64,000 nt of DNA from Neurospora crassa OR74A (lineage: Eukaryota; Ascomycota; Sordariomycetes; Sordariales; Sordariaceae), in assembly GCF_000182925.2 (NCBI RefSeq), contig NC_026501.1:992001-1056000 (forward strand). The letters are read 5' to 3'. Shown piece after piece: positions 22,493-34,700 of the stretch (position 1 is the stretch's first letter; every line of letters starts with the position of its first letter). A program made the translations under genes and the position numbers. The notes beneath the pieces were generated by a model. It was not told the origin of the DNA. It did not search any database and saw nothing but the letters and a program-made list of their open reading frames with translations.

Positions 22493-24736
22493 CTAGACGA
22501 AGAGAAGAAGAGATCCCCAGCCGATCATGACCGTGACAGGAATGAGCAGAAGACCGACAGAAGGCGTGTTGGTGTCAGCCAGAGAATGGGTGACCTGTGC
22601 TGGAGGCGCGCCGTTTGCTGGTGCTACGCCCGATCCTCCATTGCCATTACCGGGCGCAACTCCGGAGCCTCCACTGCCGGGCGCTGATCCAGAGCCGCCG
22701 TTTCCTGGCGCTGATCCTGAACCACCATTGCCGTTCCCAGGAGCCACTCCAGAGCCTCCATTGCCTGGTCCCATGCCGCCATTGCCAGGTGCTACACCCG
22801 AACCGCCGTTGCCATTACCAGGCGCCACTCCGGAGCCTCCACTGCCGGGCGCTGATCCAGAGCCGCCGTTGCCGTTGCCTGGTGCTACTCCTGAGCCGCC
22901 GCTGCCCGGTGCGGCACCAGCACCATCATCGGGACCACCATAGGCCATGACGTTGGCGTTCCAATATTGCTTCTTCTCCACAACTCGCGCAGGCTGAGGG
23001 ACGGTGATGGTGAGGACGAGGAATGATGAGGGACCGGAACCTGTGGGACAAGGGGTAGGTGCTGGAGCGCCTCCGTTGCCAGCGCCAGCGTCGTTGCCAT
23101 TTCCATTTCCATTGCCGCCGTTACCACCATTGCCAGCGCCGTTGCCGTTGCCGCTACCGTTGCCTCCATTCCCATTGCCAGCACCAGATCCATTGCTGTT
23201 GCCGCTGCCACTGCCATTACCATTTCCATTACCGCCGCCGTTTCCAGCTCCGGATCCCGGGACAATGGCTTCGGGGCTTGGAGTTCCAATCACAAAGATA
23301 GTTTGGACGAGGGGACCTTGCATTTGAGCGGGTGAAGGGAGAGGGCCGCCAGCGCCACCACCGCCGTTGCTGCCGTTGCCACCATTTCCGTTCCCATTGC
23401 CTCCATTGCCTCCATTGCCAGCGCCATTGTTGCCATTTCCGTTTCCGTTTCCATTTCCATTGCCGTTGCCGTTACCATCAGGGCATGGTGCACCGCTGCC
23501 AGCGCCGTTGCCATTGCCTGACCCGTTTCCGTTATTGTTACCGTTACCAGCGCTGTTGCCGTTATTGTTGCTGGCACCAATGTTGCCGTTGCCATTGCTG
23601 GTACCGCCGCCCGGACCTCCGGAGCTGTAGCCAAGACCGCCGGCGCCATTACCGAGGCCTCCAACACCATTGCCGGGACCGCTGGCACCATTGCCCAGAC
23701 CTCCAGCACCGCCACCGGGACCTCCGGCACCTCCGCCCATGCCACTGCAGTCTCCCATGCCTCCATTGCCATTGTTCGCACCACTACCGCCATTTCCGAG
23801 ACCGTTGCCAGAACCATTGCCCAGGCCGCCGTTTCCTGCACCATTGCCAGCACCAGCACCATTGCCATAAGCACCAGAACCATCACCCAGGCCGCCAGCA
23901 CTGTTGCCGAGACCGCCGATGCCATTGACTCCGAGACCGTTGCCAGCTCCATTGCCAGCACTGTTGCCGAGATCACTGTTTCCATTGCCTCCGAAACCAT
24001 TGCCAGCTCCATTGCCAGCTCCATTGCCAGCTCCATTGCCAGCTCCATTGCCAGCGCCATTGCCAGCACCGTTGCCATAAGCCCCAGCTCCGGCACCAAA
24101 GCCTCCAAGACCAGAGCCAGCACCATTGCCACCATTGCCGTTGCCACCATTTCCGCCATTGCCAGCGCCATTCCCAGCTCCATTGCCGTAAGCACCAGCG
24201 CCGCTTCCTGCAGGTCCAAAGGGGAAACTGGGAGGCAGGCCGCCGGCACCGAGACCGGAACCACCATTGCCGTTGCCATTTCCACTGCCGTCAGGGCAAT
24301 TCTCCTTGATGGAGGTGGGATTGGTAGTGAAAAGGTGCAGAGTTGGGTTGAGCGAATAGGGCATGCGGTCAACAGAGGGAGAGGCAATCTTGGTAGAGCC
24401 AGAAATGTAGCTCATCGGGACAGCATACTGAGCCGGGCCGTGATTTATGCAGTCATTGGAGATGCGCGTGATGGCAGGGTGGTACTCTTGGGCGTTGCAA
24501 TTGGCCATGAAACACTCGAACATGGTCTGTGGGAGGGCCAAGTTAGTCGAGAGCTACAAACCAAATGATGGAAGAGATCAAGGGAAACTGACCTGGAGCT
24601 CATGAGTCCTCTCACAGAGGCACGCAAGCGTGGCGCATCCGGACGAGTCGAGCGCGGGAGCAATGCATGGCTGACCACAGTCGGGAAAAGCGAGAGCCGC
24701 CGTGGCGGGCGTGAGCACCAAGAGGGAAGACTTCAT
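22493..24736 (-). CDS. CFEM-domain GPI-anchored-type wall protein with long Gly/Asn repeat, 725 aa
   Basis: Exon 1 is 24736-24593 and exon 2 is 24526-22493 (66-nt intron, GTCAGT donor, CTAAC branch site, CACAG acceptor, phase 0). The signal peptide is about residues 1-16. Eight cysteines at 20, 24, 34, 39, 41, 53, 58 and 74 follow the CFEM spacing. Residues of roughly 130-690 are an almost pure Gly/Asn/Ala/Ser repeat ([18 protein letters not shown] types). The C terminus is a hydrophobic tail ending LLLFV after a polar stretch, as in GPI-anchored proteins. CFEM proteins sit at the fungal surface and some bind haem. The Asp usually found soon after the C-x-C pair, the axial haem ligand in characterised members, is absent here ([10 protein letters not shown]). 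A structural wall role is therefore likelier, by inference. Long frames on the opposite strand are by-products of the repeat. Confidence 0.86.
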
Positions 24737-25389
24737 CGTGAAGAGTAGTCGTGAGCTGTTTCAGAGAGCTGATATCTCGAAAAGCCGTTCGTCGATCGTG
24801 TGGTGTGTTGAGGCTCTGTGGTGGTGTCTCGAAAAGGAAGAACACAAAAAAGAGGAGTCGATAGTTGTTGATTGAGAGCTGATAGCTGACTGCAATTCAA
24901 GTATGATCTCCAAAAAAGAAGAGGAATGATTGAAAGAAGTTGGGATACCTAATCCAAAAAGAGAGGGGAAAAGAGTGTGCTGTTCTGAAGAAGAGAAGAG
25001 AGGAAGAATCTGAGAGTAGGAGGAGGATGGGTTTAAGTACCCGGTCTCATGGCTTTGGCAGCTGATTGATGATGAGCAGGGAGGTGGGCAACGAGGAGTG
25101 CAGAATGGTAAGAACCATGATGGCCATGGTGCCATGGCGTGGTGGACAACGCCATCGGGGAAGGAGCAGAACGGAGCAAGTGAGGCAGTTGAGATGTCGA
25201 GCACGGTACACTTTTGCTGAAAAAGGGAAATCAGCAGAAAGTCCTAGGTTGAACACAAAGCAGAGTCACTTGGAGTCTGCTTCTTGATTCGGTCCTCGAA
25301 TGTGTGGTGTGGAAAGTCCATATGCGACAAGCGAGTAGGTAGGTATCATTAGGAGAGAAACTGAAGTGAAGGAGTACCTGCCCCTGTGT
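24737..25389. other. Promoter region of the CFEM gene and 3' flank of cms1
   Basis: Spacer between two minus-strand genes, with no gene seen. The stretch just upstream of the CFEM start is rich in A/G on the plus strand, which is C/T on the transcribed-sense strand, as is usual for leaders here. A TAGGTAGGTA word lies at about 25335. Confidence 0.5.
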
Positions 25390-26449
25390 TCAGTAAAAGA
25401 TCAAGTCCACATGCTTCTCCTCCGCCGAGTAGCGGTCCTGAAGCTCCTTCCTCGTGAGGAGCTTGATCAATGGCATCATCGTCTCCCTCATATCAGCGAT
25501 GCCCCGCTTCTTCTGATCGATGTGGGAAGCGTCCACAACGATCCTCTTCAGGCTGTCAAGAGACAACGACTCTGGTCGAATGAGTTAGCAAAAACTGAGA
25601 GAAAGCGCATGGTCTGGGCACCGGCAAGGCCGGGATAGCTATCGTACCATTTTCAATCAGATCAATCAGGCGCTGAGGAGTACCCACGGCAATTCCCGTG
25701 CGGCTCTTCTTGAGGAAGGAGACCTGTTCCTCGACCTTGAAGTGCTTGGCGAACTGTCAAAGGACTTTGTCAGCAACTCGTCCTGCTTCCTTCCATCACA
25801 TCGTCACCGCGACTTACCAGCTTGGCGACCGAGTTGCCCTTTGTCTGAAACTTCCTCAATGATCTGGCAGTCATCGTGTTAGCGCAAGTCAAATCCACGA
25901 AAAGACTATGGAACCCATCACCAGACTGAACATACCTGACCAAATCCGCAGCGCGCAGACCCGCGCCCGCCACGACCAGTGTGTGCGGTGACCCGTTCGA
26001 CTTGGGCGCCTCGGACAACTTGGCAGGATTCTCCGAAAACTCCTCCAGGAAGTCTGGCAGGTTGTCCTTGTTTCGGGGCTTTTGGAAGGAAGTGGTGTCC
26101 TTGATCGCGTTTGCTGTACATCACATGTCAACACCAAGGTTCTCACTCACTCATGATACTTTCCTTTCCTTTCCTTCTTTCCCCTTGTTCAAGAATTTCT
26201 TGGTTGGCACTCACCTGAAATGTAGAGATCCGAAAGCTCGACGGAGCTGAGATCGGTCCCGAACCGTGTCACCTTCTGAGCAATGTGATCGGCCAGGAGC
26301 TGGCCGTCCATGCGCTCAAATGCCCTATTCAAACCTGCCTCGACGTCGAGGTCACCTTCGTCCTCGCGCGCCTTCTTGGATCTCTTCTTCTTCTTGGCGC
26401 CGCCCTCGTCGTCGGCCTTTCTTTTCCTGTTGATCATTTCGGTGGCCAT
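25390..26449 (-). CDS. Cms1-family ribosome biogenesis protein, 248 aa, five exons
   Basis: Exons on the minus strand are 26449-26215, 26113-25936, 25863-25818, 25753-25648 and 25571-25390; all junctions keep frame. The N terminus is basic and nucleolar-like (KRKADD, KKKKRSKKARE). The core carries remnants of the DEAD-box fold seen in Cms1 proteins: VVAGAG, GTPQRLIDLIE (similar to helicase motif Ib) and IVVDASHIDQKKR (where DEAD would lie). Catalytic helicase residues are missing, as is normal for the family. Yeast Cms1 associates with early 90S small-subunit pre-ribosomes in the nucleolus. The length is close to that of yeast Cms1. The divergent neighbour starting at 27765 shares a 1.3-kb upstream region. 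Confidence 0.9.
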
Positions 26450-27764
26450 GACTGTTCCTTTTGTCTGTTTGTTTGCTGGAAGAAGGTGAATGGTGCTTTG
26501 TCACAATGTCGTAGGCACTGATGGGCAGGCAGGTGTTGATGGTGCTGATGTGGGTGGTGGTGGTGGTGGCCAATGGAGATAGAAGCACAATGCCAAGTTT
26601 ATGGAGATTGATGGCTTCAATGAAGATTCAGCTTGCGCTTTGACAATATTATTTCGTCTGGTGAATATTTCCCGTCGTTGTCTGGTTCAACTTGAAGTCT
26701 CGTTATCGATTGGAAGATCTTGAATGAAGGTTCCTGAAGCTGCCCGGCCGCCGAAAATTTCTGGAGTAGACAGTGTGCAATGTCTTGGCGGCAAACAACA
26801 CACTGTGACGTTAAGCTTACAGCGGAGCCGCGGCGATCATTTTAGCGCAAGTTGTACAGTCTGCTACAGTGCCAGACTTTTCGTAGCGGCTGAGTTTGCG
26901 GGCTTGTCGCTGTAAAGAATCTGCGCTGATTCTTCAGTTCAGGGCCCGGGCACCTCAGGCCAGTCGTTAACTGAAACGAGTTCAATGGATGTTGTCATCC
27001 AAGTATAGGTACCTCTATCTGGTAAGCAACCTCAAAACACCATAGTCAAAATACCAGTTTCTGTTTCCACTATCGACCTATGCTCAAGGCACATTCTATG
27101 TAGACATCTAGAACAGAGAATAGTTCGCCGTCCCAAGTCATGAAGTAACCGTGGTCTGGACTCCTATTCGGGCCATCCCCTGCATCGTCAGTGCTCTTCT
27201 TAAGTTCTGTAGTGTACCTTTTTTCTCCACTGCGGTTCTCTAACCAGAATTGGCAGCCGCTTTGACAAACAAAGCAAAGAACCGCTGAACGTTTCATCGC
27301 GTTCTGGGCCGTCGTAGTGTGCGTGCATCTGCTTCGTTGAAGGCTGGAATAGCTATTCGCCGCTTGACTGAACTTGGGATGAATCTGAGGCGTCGTAGTG
27401 TACATCGATGTTTTCATCCTCCTAGCACACCTCACCTCGGTCCAAGGCGGGCGCTTTTTCGGCATCCCATTCCGGGAATTTTCTTCTTTTTTCCTCTTTT
27501 GGTTTTATATTTCTGCATCTCCATGCATGTCGCCATTGATGCACACTGTTGATAGACGAGCACATCATCACTGTCGTCCTAATTTTTACTTGTCATTACT
27601 TTACTTATCAGACCGCAAGTCTTGATCGCGAACGAATACATATCTACCTACCTACTACACAGCTGTACCTCGGGAGATTGATGAGTTTTCATCATCAGCA
27701 CCGTTGCGGACAATAAAGACAACACCAAATTAAGTAATTAAAAGAAAGGTTACTCAAGACATCC
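26450..27764. other. Divergent promoter region between cms1 and the PQ-loop gene
   Basis: No gene is supported. The region separates two genes transcribed away from each other. TAGGTA/TACCTA-type words occur near 27005 and 27645. Minus-strand frames at 27070-27465 show no domain. Confidence 0.5.
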
Positions 27765-29229
27765 ATGGCGCCTCAAACAGAAATCCCAGTTGTACGTCAT
27801 CCCGCTCCCCGCCGTTTGGCAAGGCTTCGTTGTGTTACCTGCCTGCTACCCCACGGTTACCGTTACCCATTGCCATCTGAACCATCGGTTGGTATCATGG
27901 CATCTTGATAACGGCACATTGCCTGTACAGCCTCAATTGATTGTGATGGTGATACTGACGGGCAATATCACAGGCCGCCAATGTACTTGGGACGATAGGA
28001 ACTGTGTAAGCCTCCCCCAGAAACCAAACCTCCGTTCTACCTATCTTTTCATCCGGAACAGTTCGTAACTGACTAACCATGCCACATTTTCTCCAGCTTC
28101 TGGTGTGTCCAGCTCATCCCACAAATATGGACCAACTACCGCACCAAAAGCACAACCGGCCTCCCGGGAACCATGATGTTCCTCTGGGCGCTGTGCGGCG
28201 TTCCGTTCGGGGTGTACGCGATAGCCCAGAACTTTAATGTACCCATCCAGGTGCAGCCACAGGCATTCATGACGCTTTGTTTAGTTGGTTGGGCGCAGAT
28301 TTTGATATATGGATCGTAAGTCTTTTTCTCTTCCGATCTTCCTTCTGTGATGTTGGCGTTAAGTTGGTGAGATGGAGACAGATACTGACAAGGCACAAAC
28401 AGAAAATGGCCAACCTGGAAAGCTACTCTCCTAGCCTTGATTGTAGCTTGCGTGTTTGCCGGTGTTGAGGCTGCCCTGATCTTGACACTACGGGTGAGTT
28501 ATTCCTTTCCCTTCCCTTCCTTTATCCTCCTATTCAAAAACCGAAAATGACTAAAACAAAACGCAAAAGCCCCTTTACGAAGAAGGCAACGAAACCCCCG
28601 TCCGAGTTATCGGCATCATAGCCGCCATCCTCCTCGCCGCCGGCCTCCTGCCTCCCTACGGAGAAATGTACAAGCGGCACGGTCGAGTCGTCGGCATCAA
28701 CTGGATCTTTCTGTCGATGGACTGGTCAGGAGCCTTCTTCTCCCTCATGGCCGTAGTGACGCAAAATACGTTTGACGTCCTGGGTGGTGTGCTCTACATC
28801 ATTTGCGCCTTCCTCGAGCTAGGCATCTTTGCGTCGCACTTGATTTGGCTGGTGAGGACGAGAAGCATAAGGAAGCAACTCAAAAAGGACGGCAAGACTT
28901 TTGACGATTTGTTGGGCGAGTATGAGAAGCGGGGAGAGAGTTGGAAGTGGGCAGAGAGGGATTTGGATTTGGGGAGGTTGAAGTTTTGGGCGAGGAAGGA
29001 CAAGAAGAGGGAAGAGGAGGAGGGTGAAGTGGAGATTGAGCAAAGGGACTTGGAAAAGCAGGATGTCAGTAATTCTGCTGCTGATGCTGTGGAACAGCAA
29101 CGTGATGGGGCTTTGGACAGTAAGATGGCGATGGCTGAGGCACAAAATCAAAACGGGAACGCGGAGGATACAGATGCAAGTACGCCTACCATGGTGGATG
29201 GGGAGAACAGGGCGGTAGACAGGGCCTGA
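27765..29229 (+). CDS. PQ-loop repeat membrane protein, 342 aa, five exons
   Basis: Exons are 27765-27791, 27974-28005, 28097-28315, 28403-28493 and 28570-29229, all with GT..AG introns and continuous frame. The first two exons are very short (27 and 32 nt). The protein has about seven predicted transmembrane segments. A clear first PQ motif lies at residues 28-31 (PQIW, followed by TNYRTKST), and the second equivalent is degenerate (PPYGEMYK, 151-158). PQ-loop proteins include vacuolar cationic amino-acid exporters and lysosomal cystine transporters. This one matches a filamentous-fungal branch whose substrate I cannot name. The last 110 residues are a charged cytosolic tail (Lys/Glu-rich, then acidic-polar), not typical of the yeast Ypq transporters. 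Start choice rests on the splice-compatible ATG at 27765. Confidence 0.88.
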
Positions 29230-30151
29230 AGGGGACGGCGTGATGGATGGATGCCTGATGAGGATATACAGAAACGAAGCTGGATGTTGAGGAACAACAA
29301 AAGAGAACTGGAATAGTTGGTTTTGGTTTCGGGTTTGGATATGATACCATGGCTGGAACTTCGCTACGGGATACGAAGGCTGTGCGAGTGAACGCATGAT
29401 AGCCAGGGACACATCAGCTGGTTGAACATGAAAAATGAAAGTAGGAACGAGGATATATGAGGAATGGAAGCCGCTGACGGCTAGCAGATAGTAATAGAAT
29501 CCAAGTAGCTAATTGTTTTCATTGTTCTACCAACAGCCGTGTTCGAATGTATCCCGTCTGGGGATTTATTCTTCCATATTTTTTAACAAGTAAATAAGCA
29601 CATGAAAGACATCGATCAGATGTGAGGGTATCGTAACCAGGGAATGCAGGAGGTGAACACCAATTTGCCCTCCCTAATGATGGCGGAACAAGAAAATACA
29701 AGGAAAGAAACGAAGGCGGCTCAAAACGTCAGACAACCTCCAATGCAAATGTCAAAAAGAAGGAAAAAGGAAATAACCGTGACCTGAACGATGAAAGCAA
29801 ACAATGAAAACGGCTCGGGTTGATAGATGCGACCAGTTACCCTCGGCAGCTTCCAGGTTCAGTTGGAAAATGGAGGCGGGGATTCGAGCTGATAAGATCT
29901 CGAGATCTGAAAAAAGTCAAGAGCCGGTCCTTTAGGCCGTCCTGATATCCTCGGCACCTTCCGCTCCTGCCTTGACTGTTCTTATCGAGCCTTCCCAAAA
30001 CGTCTTCAAATCAAAATATCCTTAAGTTCTTTCCGTCCAACTCGTCCGTAACCCGAATTTCCCCTCATCCCGCCGGGCCGCAGTTGGAGCTTCTCTCTTT
30101 CCCCACACTAATTTTGAGTCGGAGGCCTCGAAACCTGGATTCAAGACAAGC

Positions 30152-30196
<45 letters not shown>

Positions 30197-30272
30197 TTCC
30201 TCAATCCCGAGACCATCATCTTATTAACGCTGTGAGGCACTAAGGTGTTATGTAAAAGGCGTTCAGTTTGCT
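29230..30272. other. Convergent 3' region between the PQ-loop and krev-1 genes
   Basis: 3' flanks of two converging genes. No gene is seen. The main feature is the 41-nt poly(A) tract listed separately. Confidence 0.5.
30153..30193 (+). repeat. Poly(A) tract, 41 nt
   Basis: An uninterrupted run of 41 A residues, 80 bases past the krev-1 stop. In the krev-1 sense it is poly(T). No flanking target-site duplication or retroelement body is apparent. Confidence 0.95.
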
Positions 30273-31700
30273 TCACATGATTATGCACTTGTGATCGCCC
30301 TTCCTCTTTCTCCTCCGCTTCTTCTTCATGGGCCCATGACCATCCTCCTGTTTCCCTTGGCCGTAGCCGTACCCGCTACCATTGCGTGCGCCATCGTCGT
30401 CATCTAGTTGGCCGCTATCGTCTCTTCGGAGCATTTGGCGGCAGAGGTCGATGAAGACTTCGTCAACGTTTGCTTTTTGGAAGTGTCAGTACCTAATCTT
30501 TCTCTTTTTGAATAGGGACATGAACAACATACTCCTCGTCCTAGCACTAGCCTCATAATAAGGCGCATTCCACTGCTGAGAAATGGTAAAGGCCTTTGCG
30601 CGATCGACGGCTCGTTGGTCTAGCAGGTCGGCCTTGTTGCCCACCATGACGATGGGGATGTTCTCGTCATCTTTGATGCGTATGATCTCTTCCCGAAGCG
30701 TGGCGAGCTCGTCTAGCGAGGCTTGCGAGGTTATACTGAAGACTAACAGGAATCCTTGGCCGGCCTTCATGTACAGGTCTCGCATAGCAACTTTTGCCCA
30801 AAGTGTTAGCGAGGCAAGTTTCAAGTTGGAGGGTGTTAGTTGACCCAGGGCGGTTCTGTTACTCACCGAACTGTTCTGTACCGGCCGTGTCGAGGCTGAT
30901 GAGCTACATGTTAGCATTACCCGGTCAAAAAGTGAAGTGTCAGTGAGGGTGAAGTGTAAATGAGGAAGGTCTCACATTTCCAGTATCACTTGTCGTCCCT
31001 GGAGGTCCTCGTTAGCAAGTCTGGAACATAAACATTCAATTAATAGAATAGAAAAGTTAAGACTTACATCGACAGCCACCTGTGTCCTATACGAGTCCTC
31101 AATGGTTGGATCATAGCTTTCAATCCATTCATTGTGTACAAATTGTGCTGTTGTTCACAACATGTTCAGTATAGTGTTCCGTTGTCTTGTCCACACAGGT
31201 GACAGGGGTCATCATGCAGGTGTGGTTGAATCGGGTTTAGACTTTGGGGGCACACAACATACCAGTTAAGCAACTCTTGCCGACACCTCCTTAAGTAAGC
31301 CATCAAAGTCAGCAGTTGTAGCATGTGATGCGCATGTCTTGGCATAGGGGGTTTGTGTGTGTTTTTTTTTGTGTGATTTTCTTGATTTTTTGATTTTTTT
31401 TTTCCACGATGGGGTTCACAGCGAAAAGTCAGGTGAAAGAGCAGGGTGGAGCACAACATACCGGTACCTAGGACAACGATGTGGAATTCGCGGCTATAGG
31501 ACGAATCAGCATCAGAGCAAAGAGGTTAGGGAGTGACAGGACGTCTGATGAGCACTGCTGTGGCCCCATTGATGTGTAAGGTAGGCTGTGCTCTAGAATA
31601 GAAATACGAGGGGGCGTCTGAAGATGGAGGCCCATCAAACACTGATGTAATATAAGAGAGTGGGTGCTCACCAAGGCTGGAATCCGTAAGTGCGCATCAT
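30273..31700 (-). CDS. krev-1: Krev-1 / Rap / Bud1-type Ras-family GTPase, 225 aa, eight exons
   Basis: Exons on the minus strand are 31700-31672, 31494-31463, 31289-31263, 31147-31068, 30998-30976, 30895-30867, 30790-30533 and 30472-30273; the total is exactly 226 codons. G boxes are GTGGVGKS (G1), effector YDPTIEDSY, DTAGTEQF (G3), NKAD (G4) and EASAR (G5). Thr replaces the Ras Gln61, a hallmark of the Rap/Krev subfamily. The tail is a Lys/Arg cluster (KKKRRKRK) ending in the CaaX box CIIM, so farnesylation is expected, with the GTPase at the plasma membrane. In yeast the orthologue Bud1/Rsr1 marks bud sites and acts through Cdc42; Neurospora has krev-1. Six of seven introns fall in the first half of the G domain, leaving exons of 23-32 nt. 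The Met pair at 31700/31697 leaves the exact start open. Confidence 0.94.
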
Positions 31701-34700
31701 GGTCAACGGGAGGAGTCCACCTCAGACAGCTGGCCAGGGCTTATACGAACTGAAGGGCAGAGTAAAAGCCAATACACGCGTCCTGGCCCGTCACACTCTG
31801 CCCGTTTCGAAGATGCGAATGCGTTTGCGTGTGCGGTAGATATCGGGGTGGTTGTCGTCGTCGCTTTTGGGATGGGCGACTTTGATCTGATATGCTGCCC
31901 CCTTTTGCTGCGCGCCGTGTTATTTTTTTGCTTCAGTGTTTGGGATCGGCTCGCCGGAATCTCCAACTTTTGCAGATCAGACGAAAAAGAGGTCAAAGCC
32001 TAGCCAGCTCGCTCCAAATAGCTCTAGCTATTCGCGGGGCGCTATATTGGCGGATGCGACGATATGCCCGCTCGGCCGTCACACCATGCAGCAGTCCACC
32101 GGGAACAATCCGGACCGTAAACCGAGAAGGATGGGGGCCACCTTTACGTGAAGGTAAATTTCTCCCAGCAAGCGATTTTGAAAGCGAAAGAAGGATGAGT
32201 CTCGAGTCCGTTCTCGCCTTCTGGGAAAGGGTATCGGTATCGGTAGGTACGTAGCAACGACCTGAGGGGAATCGCTCCGAGTCGGGATTCTGGACCGCTT
32301 TAGAAAATTTTGGGCCTCCCAATTTCGCAGGGCTCTTTTTTCACTTCGACTGAATTGGCGGCTGGCCCCCTCTACACAAGGTTGTTCTCGCGCGTCGTTA
32401 ACGTGACTGTGACTTCTCGGTTCCGTCCCAACAATCCACCCACATGAACTGTTTAAAACTGAGCAGAGCACAACACGAAGCAACAAGCGCCTCCGGGAGT
32501 TTGGGGGGTAAAGTATACAGCCTGTGAAGTACCTATCTCTTTCGAGGAGGGGTTGGGGGCCAAAGCGCCGGGGAAGGGCGGGAATGGATGGGCTGGAAGG
32601 GCGTGCTGAACCGTTGCTTTCCAGCTGGGCGCAAGCAAATAATTAAGCATCGATGGTTCCAACAGAAAGGCGAGAAGCCTAAACGGGTCAGAAGGGTCGT
32701 GAGGGTCTCGTCCGCCGCTTGTGGTGCCGTGGTGGTGCCCAAAGTGGTACCCGGTGGAGTCTAGTCCGGGATGGCTTCAGAAGCCAAAAAGGCCTAGATG
32801 AGTTCAAGCCCACCGGCTGATGAGGAACCAGCGCCCCGGTTACAGGGCCGAGCCTCGCGTGCGCGTTGCTGGGTCCCAGATGTCCCGATCAAACCAGCTA
32901 GGGTTGATGTCGAGGATCCCGGCCACTGCCTTTGTGAAGGATATCACGAGACGTTGCGTTGATAAGACGGGGGTGTTTAGTGACTCCAATATGCCATATG
33001 CGAGCTCAGCGTGTTTGTATAGAGTCCAGACCTGAGATGGAATGGGTTTGATATCTCAAAAATAAAAGAGAACACGAAAGGCAAAAGAAAGTCCGGGGCG
33101 ACCAGATTACCCATCGTGTCCATCATAACTCCTCTTTATCCACCTCCATCATCGGCACTTGTACTTCCGCAAAGCCGCCGAGTGTCTGTCTGCCTCCAGT
33201 CATGATATGCTGTTCAGTAACCGCCGGGGACCTGCCGGAGCAATGGCCACTATGGTCAACTCGACGGTGGCGTCCAGCCCAACTCTGGGGATACACGACA
33301 GCCACGCCAACAAAAGAACCGTGAAGCGGAACCAAACGGACAGACGAGACATTGTCTGGATAGGCGCCCATGCAGTTAAGGTGACGGAGTGGTGACTGCT
33401 GTCCGGATGACGGATACATACTTGGTCGACGGTCCGTACCGTGGACATGGCCAAGCGACATATCTTGCTGCAAGAGACGGCGGGCGCATGACAGCCCGTC
33501 CATGTCTCGGACGGAAATACTGTGTCGTTTCGTTGCTTTCCCATTTCTTTGGCTGGCCATGAAGCCATCAACTGTCTTCGCGATTGACAATCCGAATTTA
33601 TGGCTCCCGTCCAGGTGGAGGCTTTGCTCCAATTGGCCTGAAATGGTTACATATCAGTTGGGACTTTAGTTGCGCATCAGCTCCCTACCTCCACTCGCTG
33701 TAAGTGCCTGTCAATGCTGCAGCATGGTGTTTATTGCCCCTCGATTGATACCTATTCAACTTCGTTGCAAACCATTGAATGGCACATGATAAAGCAAATT
33801 GCTAGGTGTTGATGCCCATCTATTGCTCGTCAGGTACACACACACACAAGTTCGCGGGGTTGGTGGATATCTGGACCCGAAAGAGGAAGGGCTAACCATG
33901 TCCTGCCGAAACCCAAGTGTACAGCGGCGAGAGCTTTCTTCCCTCTCCAGTTGTGCTCACCTGGCCGGTCCCGCACCTGGAGCATATACCTAGTAGGTTA
34001 TGCAAGAGAGTGAGGGGCTCGCCGGCCGCTTCAACTTCCCTTAACTTAACTCCAAACACCCACCGTTCGACCATCCTCAACGGCCAAGCGGCCTCACCTG
34101 CGACCTTTCATTATGCAGTGACCCATGCTCTATATGTCATTCAGTCGAACCAGGGTATTTAGGCGAGAAGTCAGGGTTTCCAATGGCCGACATTGAAGTC
34201 CAGACCACCGTTCGCCAATCGCTGTTTTCTTTTTCTCCCAAATTGCTAACTTTACGTCTTCTGTTTCTGCCACCTTCAACCAAATAATCATCAGACGCTC
34301 TCGCCTCTTTTGTTGTCTCATGCAAAGGAAAAAAATAGGATCCCTTGGCGATCAATAAACCCCTCTCTGACTGGACGGGATACCCTGGAAGCAAAGATCC
34401 GGCATAACTCACGATCCACGAATACCGAGCATGTTCGCCATGTCAATATCCCGATGTCGGTCGGACTGCGACGTCTATCGGACTCTCTCTCTTCAGCCAT
34501 TTCACTTGTGTACTTTCTACGAAGCTCTCACACATCAGCTACGACCTGGCACAGCACAGGTTAATAGGTTACGTCGCAGCTCGTATCTTGCTCCTTTGCC
34601 CTTCCTTCGTGCTCCGATGGACAACAACCTTCCGACGCCATCTCTCAACGTGTCACACCTCCAGTTCTACCAACTAGCCAATCAACCTATACCACCGTTT

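Noticed and set aside
22885-24387. Long frames on both strands across the CFEM gene repeat
   Set aside because: The Gly/Asn codon repeat (GGN AAY) leaves other frames open. Only the minus-strand frame joins a signal peptide, the CFEM cysteines and a GPI-type tail.
33123-33632. 169-residue minus-strand frame
   Set aside because: No domain or coding bias, and it overlaps two other frames of similar length.
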